From an uncultured Pelagibacteraceae bacterium (GTDB lineage Bacteria > Pseudomonadota > Alphaproteobacteria > Pelagibacterales > Pelagibacteraceae): DNA of 64,000 nucleotides. The notes under the pieces are model-generated. The model was not told where the DNA came from. It was given only the letters and a program-made list of their open reading frames with translations, and did no database searches. The position numbers and the translations under genes were made by a program. This document shows positions 20,322-28,291 of the stretch, piece by piece. Numbering within the stretch: the stretch's first letter is position 1; every line of letters begins with the position of its first letter. Location: NCBI GenBank assembly GCA_902603905.1, contig CACKWM010000001.1, forward strand, positions 1 through 64,000, given 5' to 3'.

Positions 20322-20984
20322 TTAAAGTAAATTATTTAAATCACTTAAATTGTTAATTTCTGTTATCGGTTTATAATCTAAGTTATCGAATATATTTTTA
20401 TTTCTATTTACCCAAACTGCATTAAATCCAAAGTTACCTGCTGCAGACACGTCCCATGAATTAGCACTTAAATAAGCAAATTGATTTTTTTTAATTTGAT
20501 ACTTTTTAATAGGAATACTATAAACATTGGGATGAGGTTTATAAGTTTTTACCTCTTCTACAGACAAAACATCATCAAAAATATTTTCTAAATTATTACT
20601 ACTAACTAATTCTTTAAGTAAAGATGGAGTTCCATTTGAAAGAATTGCTAGTTTATATTTTTTTTCTTTGAGTATTTTTAAAGTTTCACTAACTTCAGGA
20701 AAAGTTGATAAAACTCTATAAAGATCTAACAGCTCATTTTTCATTAAAGCATTAATCTTAAAAACTTTCATTGATTTATCTAAACTATCTTCTGTAACTT
20801 GCCAAAAATCTTCATGTCTATTCATAAGGCTTCTTAGCCATGTATATTCAAGTTGTATTGTTCTCCAATAATTTGCAAAAGGTTCCCATTTATCTCCAAT
20901 TTTATTTTTGCATTTTTCTGCAGCTGAATTGACATCAAATAAGGTACCATATGCATCAAAAATTATTGCTTTAATATTTTTCAT
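20322..20984 (-). CDS. haloacid dehalogenase type II
   Basis: A HAD superfamily hydrolase, 220 aa, resembling L-2-haloacid dehalogenases. Motif I is IIFDAYGTLFDVNSAAE, motif II is LSNGTPSLL, the conserved Lys is in EEVKTYKPHPNVY, and motif IV is SANSWDVSAAGNFGF, with the SxNxWDxxGA pattern typical of this group. FANYWRTIQLEYTWLRSLM (about 37-55) also fits. Whether it dehalogenates a natural substrate is unknown. It is divergent from rsmE with only 17 bases between the start codons. Confidence 0.87.
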   Translation of the reverse strand: MKNIKAIIFDAYGTLFDVNSAAEKCKNKIGDKWEPFANYWRTIQLEYTWLRSLMNRHEDFWQVTEDSLDKSMKVFKINALMKNELLDLYRVLSTFPEVSETLKILKEKKYKLAILSNGTPSLLKELVSSNNLENIFDDVLSVEEVKTYKPHPNVYSIPIKKYQIKKNQFAYLSANSWDVSAAGNFGFNAVWVNRNKNIFDNLDYKPITEINNLSDLNNLL

Positions 20985-21001
20985 AAATTAACTTAATAAA
21001 T

Positions 21002-21715
21002 ATGAGTAATATTAGATTATTTTTTCCAGAAAGTTTATCACTTAATTTAAAAGCTAAGCTTGATAAATCTCAATCCCATTATGTTAATAAGGTGATGAGA
21101 GTGAAAGTTAATGATACCTTTTCTTTATTTAATGAGAAAGGAGAGTGGGAGGCAAAAATTAAAGAAATTTTAAATGGAATAGTAGAATTTAATATTACAA
21201 ACCAATTAAGACAAAAAGAAAATTCAAGAGAAATCTGGTTAGCTTTTTCTCCAATTAAATCTAATTACTTTAATTTCATGATCCAAAAAGCAACTGAATT
21301 AGGCGTAACTAAATTTGTACCAATCATTACAGACCGTACAATTGTTAGAAAAATAAATTATGAAAGGGTTAAAAAAATTATTATAGAAGCATCAGAACAA
21401 TCTAATCGTCTGACAGTTCCTGATATTGAAAAAGCTCAAAATTTAAAGTCTTTTTTAGAAAAAAATAATAATAAAGTTAACATGATTTTTGGGGACATAA
21501 ATACTAAAAATCAAAAACTAGATTCTAAAATAAAAAAAGGAAATAAACCAATTTGTATAATAATTGGACCAGAAGGAGACTTCACAGAAAATGAAAGGAA
21601 AGAAATTATTAATTTTAAAAATCTTCAGTCACTTAAAATAAACAATAATATTTTAAGATCAGAAACAGCTGTAATTTCTTCACTTTCTATAATTAATTAT
21701 TTTTTAAATTTATAA
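21002..21715 (+). CDS. rsmE: 16S rRNA (uracil1498-N3)-methyltransferase
   Basis: A SPOUT methyltransferase acting on U1498 of 16S rRNA. It opens with the PUA-like segment IRLFFPES, followed by the YVNKVMRVKVND region. The core has QKATELGVTKFVPI and SEQSNRLTVP. The SAM-binding knot carries IIGPEGDFTENE and LRSETAVISSLS. Length 237 aa is normal. It ends in a 6-base overlap with the convergent sco1. Confidence 0.93.
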   Translation: MSNIRLFFPESLSLNLKAKLDKSQSHYVNKVMRVKVNDTFSLFNEKGEWEAKIKEILNGIVEFNITNQLRQKENSREIWLAFSPIKSNYFNFMIQKATELGVTKFVPIITDRTIVRKINYERVKKIIIEASEQSNRLTVPDIEKAQNLKSFLEKNNNKVNMIFGDINTKNQKLDSKIKKGNKPICIIIGPEGDFTENERKEIINFKNLQSLKINNNILRSETAVISSLSIINYFLNL

Positions 21716-22294
21716 ATATTTTTTAATTATTTTAATTGATCTTTTTAAGTCATCTTTATGAGTAATACGATCAACATATTTTCCATTCTTAAGTAATATA
21801 ATTGGAGAGCTGTGATTAACAGTATATTCTCCATCTTCTGAAAATATTTTTTGACTAGCTATGCCCCATGATTGTGAAAGTTTAAATATTTTTTCTGGAT
21901 TTCCAGTAATACCTGTAAATTTACCTTCAAAAGAATTTAAATAATCTTTCATTATTTCAGGAGTGTCTCTTTCAGGATCAATACTAATAAAAAAAACTTT
22001 TAAAGATTTATTTTCTTTTTTTAATCTCTCTAAAATAATACTTAGTTTATTTAAAGTCATTGGACACACATCAGGGCAGTGAGTAAATCCAAAAAACAAG
22101 GCCGTAGCAGGCCCTTGAAAAGATTTTTCAGTTACTACATTGTTATTAACATCGTTTAATGAAAATTCCGATCCTTTTATTGATGCGACATAATCTTCTT
22201 TTTTATCTTGCATTGAAAGGATTATGGGTAACATTATAAATAAAAAAATCCCAAAGCAGCCACCTAATATTATTAATGATGTCTTTAATTTCAT
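21710..22294 (-). CDS. sco1: SCO1/SenC copper chaperone
   Basis: A membrane-anchored thioredoxin-fold protein that delivers copper to the CuA site of cytochrome oxidase. It has an N-terminal membrane helix (about 5-25), the copper/redox motif HCPDVCPM and a distal His in VNHSSP; FISIDPERDTPEIMKDYL is a family signature. Length 194 aa is normal. It lies next to the oxidase genes, divergent from the first subunit III gene (31 bases between starts), which supports its role in assembly of this oxidase. Confidence 0.93.
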   Translation of the reverse strand: MKLKTSLIILGGCFGIFLFIMLPIILSMQDKKEDYVASIKGSEFSLNDVNNNVVTEKSFQGPATALFFGFTHCPDVCPMTLNKLSIILERLKKENKSLKVFFISIDPERDTPEIMKDYLNSFEGKFTGITGNPEKIFKLSQSWGIASQKIFSEDGEYTVNHSSPIILLKNGKYVDRITHKDDLKRSIKIIKKYL

Positions 22295-22325
22295 AATTAA
22301 ATGTTTATATTCTTATCATATATTT

Positions 22326-23006
22326 ATGTCGAATTTTATTAAGAAACTTTTTGGCACACTAGCAGAAAAACCTTGGGAAAAAGAACAAGCAGCTATTGAC
22401 ACTTATCATTCAGGCAAGACTTTTAATTTATCAATGCAAACTTCAGCAGTTATAGTTATTTTTGGTCTAAGCACAGTGTTATTTAGTTTAATTCTTACTG
22501 GTTACCTTTATACAATGCCCCCAGAACAAGATACAAAGTTTTTGTTTAAACCAAATTTATTATGGATTAATACAATTGTTTTATTTTTTGTAACTTATTT
22601 TTTCAGCAAAATTACAAAAGATTTAAATAAAAATAACACAACTCAGATTAAAAAAAATTTAATCCTTGTTGGAGGGTTAAGCTATTTATTTTTATTTGGT
22701 CAAATCTTTTTTTGGTATCAATTAATGCAAGATGAAAAATTTGTTCATACAAATACATATTTTTCTTCATTTTATATTTTTACAGCATTACATGGTTTGC
22801 ATCTTTTAGGAGGTTTGTTTTTTTGGGGAAAGGTTTGTTCAAAAACTCTTAAATTAGAACAGAGTGAAATTATAAATCAAAAGAAAAACATATCAGCATT
22901 ATCTTTATATTGGACATTTTTATTAATTGTATGGTTAATTTTTTTCTCAACTATTTATGTTTTTAACGATGCTTTTATTGCTTGGTGTAAAACAATACTT
23001 ACATAA
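22326..23006 (+). CDS. heme-copper oxidase subunit III-like protein
   Basis: A 226-aa membrane protein with about five helices. After a cytoplasmic start (FGTLAEKPWEKEQAAIDTYH) it shows subunit III signatures in the second half: WYQLMQDEKF, then SSFYIFTALHGLHLLGGL, with the HGLHLLGG motif, and a final helix. It is a second subunit III in addition to the standard one at 26003. ATG 22326 is chosen because upstream codons to 22224 encode residues antisense to the sco1 leader. It is the first plus-strand gene of the oxidase locus and overlaps the 63-aa gene by 8 bases tail to tail. Confidence 0.8.
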   Translation: MSNFIKKLFGTLAEKPWEKEQAAIDTYHSGKTFNLSMQTSAVIVIFGLSTVLFSLILTGYLYTMPPEQDTKFLFKPNLLWINTIVLFFVTYFFSKITKDLNKNNTTQIKKNLILVGGLSYLFLFGQIFFWYQLMQDEKFVHTNTYFSSFYIFTALHGLHLLGGLFFWGKVCSKTLKLEQSEIINQKKNISALSLYWTFLLIVWLIFFSTIYVFNDAFIAWCKTILT

Positions 23007-23190
23007 AAAGAACTAGGATAGCTCCAACTATAGCAATTAGAACTAATAGTATATTTACTGATTTTAAGTATCTTTTAATTTCTGGTTTTTTCTCATCTTT
23101 TGAAAATAATCCTGCTCCGAAAGATATAACGAAATAGAAAAGCAATACCATGACAAGTATGGCTACCAATATTCCAAATTTACCTAGCAT
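22999..23190 (-). CDS. small twin-transmembrane protein (HIG1-like?)
   Basis: A 63-aa protein with two hydrophobic helices (about residues 5-28 and 45-62), separated by a charged loop FSKDEKKPEIKRYLKSVN. The layout, including a basic residue pattern before the second helix, resembles HIG1-domain or DUF2909 twin-TM proteins, which are linked to cytochrome oxidase. The match is too weak to assign a family. It lies on the opposite strand inside the oxidase locus, between the two subunit genes, divergent from coxB by 44 bases. Confidence 0.6.
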   Translation of the reverse strand: MLGKFGILVAILVMVLLFYFVISFGAGLFSKDEKKPEIKRYLKSVNILLVLIAIVGAILVLFM

Positions 23191-23234
23191 ATTTCCTGAA
23201 TATACATGCTAATTTAAGGTTTTTTTAAGACATT

Positions 23235-24113
23235 TTGTCTCTAGATTATATACATATTTCTTTTATAAGTTTTTCTATGCATGTTGGATTTATCTTTTTG
23301 GCAGTCATAGTTGGATCAATATTGTTCCATATTTTTACCCCATGGTATTGGACTGATATAGCGTCAAATTGGGGAGCTATGGATGACACTATTACTTTAA
23401 CATTTTGGGTTGGGGGAGGAGTTTTTGTAGCGGTCTGTCTTTTTATGGTCTACTGCGTATTTAAATTTTCATACAAAGAAGGACGTAAGGCAGAATATAA
23501 ACCAGAAGATAAAAAATTAGAAAAAATACTTACATGGGCGACTACTTTAGGAGTGGCAGCACTTTTAGCTCCAGGACTTATTGTTTGGAATCAATATATT
23601 AATGTTCCAAAAAATGCAATTAGCATTGATGTTATGGCTTGGCAGTGGGGATGGCAATATAGATTACCTGGCGAAGATGGGAAATTAGGTAGTACTAAAG
23701 TAGAAAACATAAATGACAACAATCCTTTTGGAATAATTTTAGAAGACACAAATGGTAGAGATGATGTTTTAATACAAAGTGATGTATTGCATTTAAAAAA
23801 TAATAGGCCCGTAAAAATTTTATTAAGATCAGTTGACGTGCTGCACAATTGGTACGTACCTCAATTTAGAGCAAAAATGGATGCCGTTCCAGGCACTATA
23901 ACTTATTATTGGTTCGAACCTAATAAAATTGGAGAATATGAAGTTTTGTGTGCTGAATATTGTGGGGTTGGACATTATGCTATGAGAGGAAGAGTTTTTG
24001 TTAAAAGCGACGAAGATTACAAGAATTGGATCAATGAACAGGAGACTTTTTCAGATTTAATTGCGAGACAAAAAATAATAGAATTTAGTGAGACAAAATT
24101 GGCAAAGAAATAA
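23235..24113 (+). CDS. coxB: cytochrome c oxidase subunit II
   Basis: Carries the CuA centre that receives electrons from cytochrome c. It has 292 aa, with three hydrophobic segments near the N-terminus. The CuA domain has DVMAWQWGWQYRLP (about 134-147), a ligand His in VDVLHNWYVPQF, and the cluster CAEYCGVGHYAMRG with two Cys, His and Met. The start is uncertain: the frame opens with TTG at 23235, and the first ATG is at 23277 in FSMHVGF. The extra 14 residues are hydrophobic and could belong to the first helix. There is no fused cytochrome c domain. Confidence 0.95.
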   Translation: MSLDYIHISFISFSMHVGFIFLAVIVGSILFHIFTPWYWTDIASNWGAMDDTITLTFWVGGGVFVAVCLFMVYCVFKFSYKEGRKAEYKPEDKKLEKILTWATTLGVAALLAPGLIVWNQYINVPKNAISIDVMAWQWGWQYRLPGEDGKLGSTKVENINDNNPFGIILEDTNGRDDVLIQSDVLHLKNNRPVKILLRSVDVLHNWYVPQFRAKMDAVPGTITYYWFEPNKIGEYEVLCAEYCGVGHYAMRGRVFVKSDEDYKNWINEQETFSDLIARQKIIEFSETKLAKK

Positions 24114-24151
24114 TTTAAATGATTAAAAAAAAACATATATAAAAGAAATTT

Positions 24152-25990
24152 ATGTCAGAAGATTTTAACGAAAATAAAACAATACAAGCACAATCCTCAG
24201 AAACTATTTCTGGTGGAGAAACAGGAGTTGCACCTGACATTGATTATGTAAGACCTGCAGAATTATCTGATCAGGATTTATATCATGGTCACACCTTTAT
24301 TACTAAATGGGTTTTTTGTCAGGATGCTAAAGTTATAGGAGTGCAATATTTTCTTTTGGCAACCTTTACAGGTATAATTGGACTCATTCTTTCTTGGCTA
24401 ATGCGTTTACAGTTGGGTTTCCCAGGAGCAGCTGGCTTCATGACTGCAGAACATTATTATCAGTTTGTTACTATGCATGGAATGATAATGGTAGTTTATT
24501 TTTTAACTGCACTCTTTCTTGGAGGATTTGGTAATTATTTAATTCCATTAATGACGGGTGCAAGAGATATGGTTTTTCCTTATGTTAATATGGTAAGTTT
24601 TTGGATGTTCTTTGTTGCTGTAGGAGTTTTATTAGCAAGTTTTTTTGTTCCAGGTGGGCCAACAGGATCAGGCTGGACTCTTTATCCTCCCCAGGCAATT
24701 TTAGAAGGAACTCCAGGATCAGGTATGGGAATAATTTTAATGTGTGTATCTTTAATTTTATTTGTAGCTGGGTTTACTATGGGTGGACTAAATTATTTAA
24801 TTACAATTTTACAAGCTCGTACTAGAGGAATGACGTTAATGAGAATGCCTTTAACGGTCTGGGGCATTTTTACGGCAACTGTTTTAGCAATGTTAGCTTT
24901 TCCAGCATTATTAGTAAGTGCACTAATGATGACTTTAGATAAAGTGCTTGCAACAAGTTTCTTTATGCCAACAATTTTGAAAGCCGGGGAAGTTTTAGAG
25001 TATGGCGGAGGAACTCCTATTCTTTTTCAACATTTGTTTTGGTTTTTTGGTCATCCCGAAGTTTATATTGTTGCTTTGCCTGCCTTTGGAATAGTTTCAG
25101 ATTTAATCTCAGTTCATTCAAGAAAAAATATTTTTGGATATAGAATGATGGTTTGGGCAATCGTTGTCATAGGAGCTCTAAGCTTTTTTGTTTGGGCACA
25201 CCATATGTATGTCAGCGGAATGCATCCTTGGTTTGGTTTTTTCTTTGCAACCACAACACTTATCATAGCAGTTCCAACTGCCATGAAGGTCTATAATTGG
25301 ATTTTAACTCTTTGGAGAGGAAATATTAGAATGAATACTGTAATGCTGTGGTGCCTTGGTTTTATAGTCACTTTTGTAAATGGTGGTATTACTGGAATTT
25401 TTTTAGGAAATGTTACTGTTGATGTTCCGTTATCTGATACATATTTTGTTGTTGCTCATTTTCATATGGTCATGGGCATTGCACCTCTAATGGTAATTAT
25501 GGGAGCGGTCTATCATTGGTTCCCTTTAGTTGCTGGAAGAATGTTAAGTGAAAAATTGGGAAAATGGCATTTTTGGATTACATTTTTAGGAGCATACTCT
25601 ATTTATTTTCCTATGCATTATTTGGGATTCATTGGAGTGCCAAGAAGATATTTTGAAATGTATGACAGTCCATACATAACTTCGGCAGTCGGAATGAATG
25701 AATTTATAAGCACAGCTGCTTTTATAGTTGGTGCTGCACAGTTCATTTTGATTTACAATATAGTTGTAAGTTTAAAAATGGGAAAACCCGCAGGAAAAAA
25801 TCCTTGGCAAGCAAATTCACTAGAATGGCTTACACCTTCAGTGCCTCCCGAACATGGTAATTGGGGTGATAAACTTCCAGTAGTTTACAGATGGCCTTAT
25901 GATTTTAGTGTTCCTGGAGCAAAAGAAGATTTTATACCTCAAACAACACCACCAAGTGAAGTTGTTGAAACTGAGGTAGAAAAAACATAA
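24152..25990 (+). CDS. ctaD: cytochrome c oxidase subunit I
   Basis: The catalytic subunit with low-spin heme and the heme-CuB centre. At 612 aa it is longer than usual because about 60 hydrophilic residues precede the first helix. All six metal-ligand His are visible: MHGMIMVVYF, FGHPEVYIVALP (with the His-Tyr pair and the helix VI Glu of A1-type oxidases), WAHHMY and VAHFHMVMG. The D-channel Asp is in GARDMVFP and a K-channel-type Lys is in AMKVYNW. The first-helix entry reads ITKWVFCQDAKVIGVQY rather than the usual STNHKDIG pattern, which marks a divergent subgroup. Confidence 0.97.
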   Translation: MSEDFNENKTIQAQSSETISGGETGVAPDIDYVRPAELSDQDLYHGHTFITKWVFCQDAKVIGVQYFLLATFTGIIGLILSWLMRLQLGFPGAAGFMTAEHYYQFVTMHGMIMVVYFLTALFLGGFGNYLIPLMTGARDMVFPYVNMVSFWMFFVAVGVLLASFFVPGGPTGSGWTLYPPQAILEGTPGSGMGIILMCVSLILFVAGFTMGGLNYLITILQARTRGMTLMRMPLTVWGIFTATVLAMLAFPALLVSALMMTLDKVLATSFFMPTILKAGEVLEYGGGTPILFQHLFWFFGHPEVYIVALPAFGIVSDLISVHSRKNIFGYRMMVWAIVVIGALSFFVWAHHMYVSGMHPWFGFFFATTTLIIAVPTAMKVYNWILTLWRGNIRMNTVMLWCLGFIVTFVNGGITGIFLGNVTVDVPLSDTYFVVAHFHMVMGIAPLMVIMGAVYHWFPLVAGRMLSEKLGKWHFWITFLGAYSIYFPMHYLGFIGVPRRYFEMYDSPYITSAVGMNEFISTAAFIVGAAQFILIYNIVVSLKMGKPAGKNPWQANSLEWLTPSVPPEHGNWGDKLPVVYRWPYDFSVPGAKEDFIPQTTPPSEVVETEVEKT

Positions 25991-26002
25991 AGAAATAATA
26001 TT

Positions 26003-26716
26003 ATGTCGTCTGATCCAAAAATAGAAGGCTACAAATTTAAACCTGGATATAGCGGAATGGCAGCAGACACTGCTTCTGACCAAACTATGTTTAAAGGCGT
26101 ACACTGGGGTAAGGCAATGATGTGGATTTTTTTGTTAAGTGACACATTTATATTTAGTTGTTTTCTAATTTCATACATGAAAGGTAGAGCATCAACGCCA
26201 GTAGAATGGCCAAATCCAAGCGAAGTATTTGCTTTAAACGCATTTGGAGTACCTGTTCCATTGCTATTGATTGCCATAATGACATTTGTATTGATTACAA
26301 GTAGTGGAACCATGGCGTTAGCAGTTAAGTATGGCTACGAAAGAAATAGAAAAATGTGTGGCTGGTTAATAATAGCTACGGCTTTAGGTGGACTTACTTT
26401 TGTTGGAATGCAAGTTTTTGAGTGGTCAAAATTAATTCATGAAGGTGTTAGACCTTGGGAAAATCCTTTTGGAGCAGCGCAATTTGGTTCATTTTTTTTC
26501 ATGATTACTGGGTTTCATGGAACCCATGTCTCAATTGGTGTAATTTTCTTATTTATTTACGCTTATAAAACTTTTGCGGGCCACTATGATGAAGGAAAAA
26601 GAGGATGGTTTACAACAATGAAAGGTGATTATGTAGAAATTGAAATACTTGGTTTATATTGGCACTTTGTAGATTTAGTATGGGTATTTATTTTTGCATT
26701 TTTTTATTTGTGGTAA
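26003..26716 (+). CDS. ctaE: cytochrome c oxidase subunit III
   Basis: A 237-aa membrane protein with about five to seven helices. It has GKAMMWIFLLSDTFIFSCFL, FVGMQVFEWSKLI, the conserved MITGFHGTHVSIGV motif and the C-terminal EILGLYWHFVDLVWVFIF, all typical of subunit III. It follows ctaD by 12 bases and precedes the subunit IV gene by 11. It is distinct from the shorter subunit III-like gene at 22326. Confidence 0.95.
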   Translation: MSSDPKIEGYKFKPGYSGMAADTASDQTMFKGVHWGKAMMWIFLLSDTFIFSCFLISYMKGRASTPVEWPNPSEVFALNAFGVPVPLLLIAIMTFVLITSSGTMALAVKYGYERNRKMCGWLIIATALGGLTFVGMQVFEWSKLIHEGVRPWENPFGAAQFGSFFFMITGFHGTHVSIGVIFLFIYAYKTFAGHYDEGKRGWFTTMKGDYVEIEILGLYWHFVDLVWVFIFAFFYLW

Positions 26717-26727
26717 ATTAAATAATT

Positions 26728-27063
26728 ATGGATGAGATAAAAAAAGAACAAACAACAACACATAAGATAGGAATATATCTTTGGATATGGGGACTACTAT
26801 TTGTTTTAAGTTTCTTTTCATACATGGTCGATTGGTATCAATTTCAAGGATTGCTTAGATGGTCTTTAATTTTATTTTTTATGTTTTTAAAAGCAGGATT
26901 AATTATGGCTTTTTTTATGCATTTATATTGGGAACGTTATGCCCTTGTTAATGTTCTTTTATGGCCAATGACAGCAATCGCATGCTTTGTTGGCTTGATG
27001 GTTGCAGAAGGCAAATATACACTCTTTTCAAGACTTTTTTATTTTTTTGTAGGGGGAGGCTAA
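26728..27063 (+). CDS. coxF: cytochrome c oxidase subunit IV, prokaryotic type
   Basis: A 111-aa membrane protein with three helices. The centre has LKAGLIMAFFMHLYWERYAL, the hallmark KAxLVxxFFMHL pattern of bacterial subunit IV (split here over about residues 54-73). It ends in a Gly-rich tail. Small subunits of this type stabilise the oxidase and are common next to oxidases of the caa3/Planctomycete-like subgroup rather than in classic alphaproteobacterial cox operons; that comparison is from memory. Confidence 0.85.
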   Translation: MDEIKKEQTTTHKIGIYLWIWGLLFVLSFFSYMVDWYQFQGLLRWSLILFFMFLKAGLIMAFFMHLYWERYALVNVLLWPMTAIACFVGLMVAEGKYTLFSRLFYFFVGGG

Positions 27064-27069
27064 TAAAAT

Positions 27070-27333
27070 ATGGATGGTTATACTATACTTGCTGGAGCTT
27101 TAATTTTCTTCTTTCTGTTTATTTATTTAACTTGGCTTGGTGTCTCAATTAGAGTTGTAAACCAAGAGGAACAAAAATCAAATATCAAAATTAATCCTTA
27201 TGACAACTCGCCTTTACATAGAAAATTAATTGATAAAAAAAATAAACAAGTAGGATTTTTTGATTTAGGTAATCATATTCTTATAGTTGGATTTATACTG
27301 TTAGTTATATTTATCTCAATAAACGTAGAATAA
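27070..27333 (+). CDS. hypothetical membrane protein of the oxidase operon
   Basis: An 87-aa protein with one N-terminal helix (about 5-27) and one C-terminal helix (about 67-85), joined by a charged region with KINPYDNSPLHRKLIDKK. I do not recognise it. Its tight position between the subunit IV gene and ctaB (6 and 2 bases) suggests an oxidase subunit or assembly factor. The two-helix form with a soluble loop differs from CtaG and Surf1, so it does not look like a shortened version of either. Confidence 0.7.
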   Translation: MDGYTILAGALIFFFLFIYLTWLGVSIRVVNQEEQKSNIKINPYDNSPLHRKLIDKKNKQVGFFDLGNHILIVGFILLVIFISINVE

Positions 27334-27335
27334 TT

Positions 27336-28250
27336 TTGCCTGACAATATAATTAAAAAAAAAATCACTCTATTAAATTCAAACGATTACATAAAATCATT
27401 ATTATTATTAATGAAACCAAGGGTGATGTCTTTGGTTATTTTTACGTGTGCAGTAGGTTTGTTAACTGCCCCAAATACTGTTTCTTTATTTGATGCAATA
27501 ATTGGAATTTTTTTTGTTACAATTGGCGCAGGAGCCGCGGGAGCACTTAACATGTGGTACGAGGCTGATTTGGATAAGTTAATGACCAGAACTTGTTTAA
27601 GACCGATTCCAACTGGAAAAATTAATAGAGAGGATGCATTAATATTTGGAATAATATTATCTATACTATCAATTACAGGGTTATATTTTTTTTCAAATCT
27701 TATTTCATCAATTCTGTTGTTTGCAACTATTGCTTTTTATGTTTTTGTTTATACGATTTGGTTAAAAAGAAAGACTCCACAAAATATAGTTATTGGAGGT
27801 GCCTCAGGAGCTTTACCGCCAGTCATAGGCTGGACTATTGCTACAAACTCTTTAACATTTGAACCAATTACATTTTTCTTAATTATATTTTTTTGGACAC
27901 CCTCACATTTTTGGGCACTAAGTCTTTATAAGGCTAATGATTACGAAAAAGCAAAAATTCCTATGCTGCCGATAACTAATGGCGTTGAAGAAACGAAAAA
28001 AAATATTTTTATTTATTCATTGATAATGTTGCCTATAGTTATAATTCCTTATTATATTGGTTTTGCAGGTGAAATATATTTGATTGTCTCTTTAATGCTT
28101 ACTTTTTACTATAATTATGTTTGCTACGATCTTCTTAAATTCAAAAAAAATAAATTTGAAATAAAGAAGGCTAAAAAGGTATTTTCTTACTCAATTTTTT
28201 ACTTATTTTTACTATTTGTTTTATTTTTGATAGACCAGATTATAAGATAA
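27336..28250 (+). CDS. ctaB: protoheme IX farnesyltransferase (heme O synthase)
   Basis: A UbiA-family membrane enzyme that adds the farnesyl group to heme B, giving heme O for the oxidase. It has about eight helices, the Asp-rich-type motif NMWYEADLDKLMTRTCLRP (about 69-88), GGASGALPPVIGW and a second motif in NDYEKAKIPMLP. Length 304 aa is normal. The frame opens with TTG at 27336, 2 bases after the previous stop; the first ATG at 27411 would remove 25 residues just before MKPRVMSLVIFT, so the TTG start is plausible but not certain. Confidence 0.93.
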   Translation: MPDNIIKKKITLLNSNDYIKSLLLLMKPRVMSLVIFTCAVGLLTAPNTVSLFDAIIGIFFVTIGAGAAGALNMWYEADLDKLMTRTCLRPIPTGKINREDALIFGIILSILSITGLYFFSNLISSILLFATIAFYVFVYTIWLKRKTPQNIVIGGASGALPPVIGWTIATNSLTFEPITFFLIIFFWTPSHFWALSLYKANDYEKAKIPMLPITNGVEETKKNIFIYSLIMLPIVIIPYYIGFAGEIYLIVSLMLTFYYNYVCYDLLKFKKNKFEIKKAKKVFSYSIFYLFLLFVLFLIDQIIR

Positions 28251-28291
28251 ATAATTATATTTATTTTAATAGAAAATGGTAAAAAAAATCC

